Of a stretch of 10,127 nt of DNA, positions 7,639 through 10,127 are shown in pieces. How positions within the stretch are numbered: position 1 is the stretch's first letter; each line of letters begins with the position of its first letter. Source of the DNA: an uncultured Lachnospiraceae bacterium. GTDB lineage: Bacteria; Bacillota; Clostridia; Lachnospirales; Lachnospiraceae. Below the pieces are notes generated by a model. The model saw only the letters and a program-made list of their open reading frames with translations. It made no database searches and had not been told where the DNA came from. The DNA lies in contig CADBUD010000089.1 of NCBI GenBank assembly GCA_902797785.1, forward strand, positions 1 through 10,127, given 5' to 3'. The position numbers were made by a program, and so were the translations under genes.

Positions 7639-7667
7639 ATTATATACTATCTTTTAGAATCACGCAA
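7639..7667 (-). promoter_or_regulatory. Candidate sigma-A promoter of the chemoreceptor operon
   Basis: On the minus strand TTGCGT (7662-7667) is followed after exactly 17 nt by a perfect TATAAT (7639-7644). Transcription would start near 7632, leaving a leader of about 230 nt before the ATG at 7403. The site lies just downstream of the lipoprotein gene's terminator, which fits a separate transcription unit. The -35 matches consensus at three of six positions. I found no flagellar sigma factor (sigma-D) promoter of TAAA-N15-GCCGATAA type in this region. Confidence 0.55.
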
Positions 7668-7700
7668 CAAAAAACCGTTTCTGAAAAAAATTGGTAAAAC

Positions 7701-7735
7701 AAATTAAGAAAACCCTGCAGTTCTTCCTGCAGGGT
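7701..7735 (-). terminator. Rho-independent terminator of the small lipoprotein gene
   Basis: A perfect 9-bp stem, ACCCTGCAG (7712-7720) with CTGCAGGGT (7727-7735), closes a 6-nt loop. Read on the minus strand it is followed by a T-rich tail (TTTCTTAATTTGTTTT). It begins 32 nt after the lipoprotein stop codon and insulates that gene from the chemoreceptor operon. Confidence 0.85.
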
Positions 7736-7767
7736 CGTCTTTTCATTACATTTTTTCTCTGTGGTCA

Positions 7768-7986
7768 TCATTCCTCGTCCAGCGCAGCGTCTGTCTGATT
7801 GATCTGATCCACGCTTTCTGCATTCTCCGTACTCAGATCCTTTGCATTTTCATAGGCCTTTGTTGCCGTTCTCGCCGCGTTTTTTTCTCTTTCCTGACTG
7901 GCGCAGCCGCCAAACAGAACAGTACAGCTCAAAATGCCGAGTGTCAAGGCCAGAACGAAACGATTTTTCTTTTCTCTCTTTTTCAC
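7768..7986 (-). CDS. Small predicted lipoprotein
   Basis: This 72-residue protein has a basic n-region (KKREKKNR), a hydrophobic core (FVLALTLGILSCTVL) and a lipobox LFGGC, so Cys28 should be lipidated and the mature peptide held on the outer face of the cell membrane. The mature part is only 45 residues, polar and largely acidic (ending DAALDEE), with no recognised domain. I chose the GTG at 7986: AGAGG lies seven nt upstream, inside AAGAGGTGA. A GTG at 8007 would add seven residues but has no ribosome binding site and lies almost at the predicted transcription start. It is a single-gene unit with its own terminator, divergent from the LRR gene at 8203. Function unknown; the lipidation signal is clear. 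Confidence 0.8.
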   Translation of the reverse strand: MKKREKKNRFVLALTLGILSCTVLFGGCASQEREKNAARTATKAYENAKDLSTENAESVDQINQTDAALDEE

Positions 7987-8021
7987 CAAATCACCTCTTT
8001 GATTCACGATTTTTCAGATAA

Positions 8022-8050
8022 AGCATATTTTATCCGTCCATCTATTGTAA
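8022..8050 (-). promoter_or_regulatory. Weak candidate promoter of the small lipoprotein gene
   Basis: On the minus strand TTACAA (8045-8050) is separated by 17 nt from TATGCT (8022-8027). A start near 8015 would give a leader of about 30 nt to the chosen GTG at 7986. Both hexamers are imperfect (three of six and four of six consensus positions), so this is the best candidate rather than a strong call. Confidence 0.35.
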
Positions 8051-8078
8051 GCCATTCCTCCTCATTTTACAAGATAAA

Positions 8079-8094
8079 GATTTTCTGGAAAATC
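8079..8094. promoter_or_regulatory. Perfect 16-bp palindrome in the divergent promoter region
   Basis: GATTTTC (8079-8085) and GAAAATC (8088-8094) are perfect inverted repeats around TG. The site overlaps the predicted -35 element of the plus-strand gene (8086-8091) and lies about 30 bp behind the candidate minus-strand promoter, where a dimeric regulator could affect one or both genes. The sequence is AT-rich, so chance occurrence is possible. Confidence 0.35.
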
Positions 8095-8114
8095 ATCTTC
8101 TTTTATGCTATACT
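8086..8114 (+). promoter_or_regulatory. Candidate extended -10 promoter of the LRR surface protein gene
   Basis: TGGAAA (8086-8091, four of six consensus positions) is followed after 17 nt by TATACT (8109-8114). A TG dinucleotide at 8106-8107, one base before the hexamer, makes an extended -10 element. Transcription would start near 8121, giving a leader of about 80 nt. Confidence 0.6.
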
Positions 8115-8131
8115 CATGAACGAAAAAATCA

Positions 8132-8186
8132 GCTGCTATTCACAGTTTCGCTGTTCTAAGGAACTGTGCAGCAAAAAATATTTTTT
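8132..8186 (+). promoter_or_regulatory. Leader hairpin followed by an A/T palindrome
   Basis: CACAGTT (8141-8147) pairs with AACTGTG (8162-8168); GCTG (8132-8135) and CAGC (8169-8172) can extend the stem across a 5-nt bulge. AAAAAATATTTTTT (8173-8186) follows, itself a perfect palindrome, and then the AGGAGG ribosome binding site at 8191-8196. The order hairpin, T-run, ribosome binding site could allow attenuation or transcript stabilisation, but the A-run separates stem from T-run, so it is a poor intrinsic terminator. Confidence 0.35.
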
Positions 8187-8202
8187 ATTTAGGAGGAATA
8201 TC

Positions 8203-10127
8203 ATGAAATATCAAATGCAAAAAGCTTTTATCGGCGGACTTGTCATCGCTTCTCTGGCCGTCACCCCCGCCTTCCTGCCATCGACCGCCCCTTCCACCGT
8301 ATCTGCGGAAGAAAACGGAGAGGAAACAGACATCGACCAGCCTTCTAAGGTTGTAAAGACCTACGATCTGACAGCGGCTTCCGAATTTACCATCGATCCG
8401 CTCACCGGTGCCCTGATCTCTTATACCGGAAGCAAAGAAATTTCCGAAATCGTTATTCCCTATAAGATCCAGGGCACAGTCGTGACATCCCTGGGTACTG
8501 AAGTTTTTGCAGACTGCCAAAATCTTCACACCATCGTCCTACCGGACAGCGTCGTAGAAATTGGCGAGAAGGCCTTTGCGCAGGATGGCGCTCTGCACAC
8601 CCTGCTCTCCTACTCACCCAGCCAGTTGATCGAATCATCTCTACAGGAAGGAGATTCCATTCCTGACAATGCTGTGATCTACTCAGACTCCGATGAACTG
8701 CCCAATGACCTTTCCGGTCTTCATCTCATCTTTTCTGAGGATGATGACTATGCTGAGTACTGCATCTGCCTGCCGGATGAACTGACCACCCTTGCCAAGG
8801 ACGCCTTTTTGCTCTGCCGCTCCATTTCCAAATTTTATATTTCTGAGGGAAATGAATCCTTTTGGACCGGAGATGCTGCCCATTACTCCGCTCCGGACAC
8901 CGTATCCGAAACGACAGCCGGCGAGCTCTTGCTCGACCATTCCATGACCACCCTATATCGTCTTGCTCCGGCATTCCATGGGGACAATTATGAAATTCCG
9001 GAGGGAATCAAAATCATTGATGACTACTCCTGTTCCTATTGTGACGTCAACAACGGCTTTGTCATTCCTGCTTCTGCCGTAAAAATCGGCAATTATGCCT
9101 TCTATGGATGCACGAACCAGCATTCCTTCCGTTTTGCGGATCCATCTTCGGTAACGGAAATTGGCGATTATGCTTTTGCCTATACGGTCAATTTAAATAT
9201 CACACTGCCAAAGAGCGTCACTTCCATCGGGGAATACTGCTTTGCCTATACCCAGAACATGAATGCGGACATTTCCCATTCTTCCATCACGACAATTCCG
9301 TCCTACGCCTTTGCCTATAGTCCGACATTGCATGAGCTGACAGCTCCTTCTACCCTGACCAGTGTCAAATCCTATGCCTTTACCGGCTCTACGAACTTAG
9401 ATACTGTGCATTTTACCGGGAGCTCCCTGACAGAGCTGGGAACCGGGGTCTTTGAAGGCTGCTCGACCCTGCACGAAATTGAAATTCCAGAGGGCGTCAC
9501 TGCCTTAGAAAATGATACCTTCAGCGGATGTACGAATCTTGGAACGATCATTCTTCCGGAAAGTCTGAAAAGCATTGGGGACAACACCTTTAAAGACTGT
9601 CGAACCATTGAGACTCTGGTCATTCCCGCCGGCGTTACAACGATTTCAAAAAGCAGCTTTACCGGAGCCAAAACAGATAAGATCGACGCCAGCAAAAATG
9701 CGACTGCCAGCAAACTGTTGAACCGCACCACAGCAAGTTCTTCCGTAAAAGAACCTAAAAAAGGAACCACGTTCTCCAACGGAAATTTAAAATATATGAT
9801 TACCTCCACCGGAAAGAACCGCAGCGTAACCGTGAAAGGTGCCGTCTCCAAAAAGAAATTAAAAAAGCTGAAATTAAAAGCAAAGGTCTCCTATAAGGTA
9901 AAGGGTAAGACCTACAAATACAAAATCACCGCCATTGGAAAGAAGGCCTTTGCCAAATGCAAAAAATTGAAATCTGTTTCCCTTAGCAAAAATGTGACTT
10001 CGATTTCAGCGAAAGCCTTTAACGGCTGTTCTTCCCTGCAAAAGATCAAGCTTTCTTCTTCAAAAATCAAAACCTTCGGAAAAAAGAGCTTTTCCGGAAT
10101 TTCCAAAAAAGCTTCCATCACGATTCC
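8203..10127 (+). CDS. Secreted BspA-type leucine-rich-repeat surface protein, C-terminally cut by the window edge
   Basis: The frame opens at ATG 8203, six nt after a perfect AGGAGG, and runs 641 codons to the window end without a stop. Residues 1-35 are a signal peptide (hydrophobic core 8-25, probable cleavage after VSA at 35). A first LRR segment covers about 92-135 (VTSLGTEVFADCQNLHTIVL). Residues 137-255 are a divergent insert with few LRR features. From about 263 to 490 there are roughly ten BspA-type repeats of about 23 residues, each of I-P-x-x-V-x-x-I-G-x-x-A-F-x-x-C form (SVTEIGDYAFAY, SLKSIGDNTFKDC). From 518 the protein becomes Lys-rich (KKGTTF, then KKKLKKLKLKAKVSYKVKGK) and returns to LRR motifs (ITAIGKKAFAKCKKLKSVSL). 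This family forms beta-solenoids in adhesins and host-interaction proteins, mostly uncharacterised in gut Firmicutes; ligand unknown. The Lys-rich module matches the C-terminus of the 1709-residue protein, suggesting the true end is near the window edge. Confidence 0.92.
   Translation, partial: MKYQMQKAFIGGLVIASLAVTPAFLPSTAPSTVSAEENGEETDIDQPSKVVKTYDLTAASEFTIDPLTGALISYTGSKEISEIVIPYKIQGTVVTSLGTEVFADCQNLHTIVLPDSVVEIGEKAFAQDGALHTLLSYSPSQLIESSLQEGDSIPDNAVIYSDSDELPNDLSGLHLIFSEDDDYAEYCICLPDELTTLAKDAFLLCRSISKFYISEGNESFWTGDAAHYSAPDTVSETTAGELLLDHSMTTLYRLAPAFHGDNYEIPEGIKIIDDYSCSYCDVNNGFVIPASAVKIGNYAFYGCTNQHSFRFADPSSVTEIGDYAFAYTVNLNITLPKSVTSIGEYCFAYTQNMNADISHSSITTIPSYAFAYSPTLHELTAPSTLTSVKSYAFTGSTNLDTVHFTGSSLTELGTGVFEGCSTLHEIEIPEGVTALENDTFSGCTNLGTIILPESLKSIGDNTFKDCRTIETLVIPAGVTTISKSSFTGAKTDKIDASKNATASKLLNRTTASSSVKEPKKGTTFSNGNLKYMITSTGKNRSVTVKGAVSKKKLKKLKLKAKVSYKVKGKTYKYKITAIGKKAFAKCKKLKSVSLSKNVTSISAKAFNGCSSLQKIKLSSSKIKTFGKKSFSGISKKASITI

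Noticed and set aside
7404..7700. Flagellar sigma-D promoter upstream of the chemoreceptor
   Set aside because: No TAAA-N15-GCCGATAA-like pair at correct spacing was found; CGATAT near 7600 lacks a matching -35.
9372..9851. Minus-strand open frame of 159 codons within the LRR gene
   Set aside because: The plus-strand frame gives regular BspA-type repeats through the same bases; the minus frame shows no domain or ribosome binding site.

Overview
The window looks like a chromosomal segment from a Gram-positive gut anaerobe of the class Clostridia, most likely family Lachnospiraceae. This is inferred from protein style: very long secreted proteins combining chitobiase-C-terminal-like, Listeria-Bacteroides and BspA-type leucine-rich repeats with Lys-rich C-termini, a clostridial-type chemoreceptor hairpin, AGGAGG-like ribosome binding sites and TATAAT-like promoters. 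There are no RNA genes, insertion sequences, integrases or CRISPR arrays. All genes are consistent with native chromosomal genes.

Left and central part (1-7711, minus strand): a probable operon read right to left. It starts at a sigma-A-like promoter (7639-7667) and a leader of about 230 nt with two strong inverted repeats. The first gene (5463-7403) is a soluble methyl-accepting chemotaxis protein with its signalling hairpin at the N-terminus and a periplasmic-binding-protein-type ligand domain at the C-terminus, with no signal peptide or membrane segment. After 60 nt comes a 1709-residue secreted protein (273-5402): three chitobiase-C-terminal-like domains, about 13 tandem copies of an ~88-residue domain I cannot assign, one Listeria-Bacteroides repeat and a Lys-rich leucine-rich-repeat end. 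Nineteen nt later another secreted protein begins (253 leftwards); only its signal peptide and a Glu/Thr-rich tract are inside the window.

Middle (7701-8202): a small lipoprotein gene on the minus strand (7768-7986) with its own intrinsic terminator, divergent from the gene to its right. The 216-bp divergent region holds a candidate promoter in each direction and a perfect 16-bp palindrome.

Right part (8203-10127, plus strand): a secreted BspA-type leucine-rich-repeat protein that runs off the window. Its Lys-rich C-terminal module matches the one ending the 1709-residue protein.

Taken together, this is a cell-surface locus (three large secreted proteins and one lipoprotein) with an unusual cytosolic chemoreceptor as the apparent first gene of the operon. 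The most noteworthy points are the inverted receptor architecture, its linkage to a giant surface protein, and the 13-fold repeat domain with one invariant Trp per copy.
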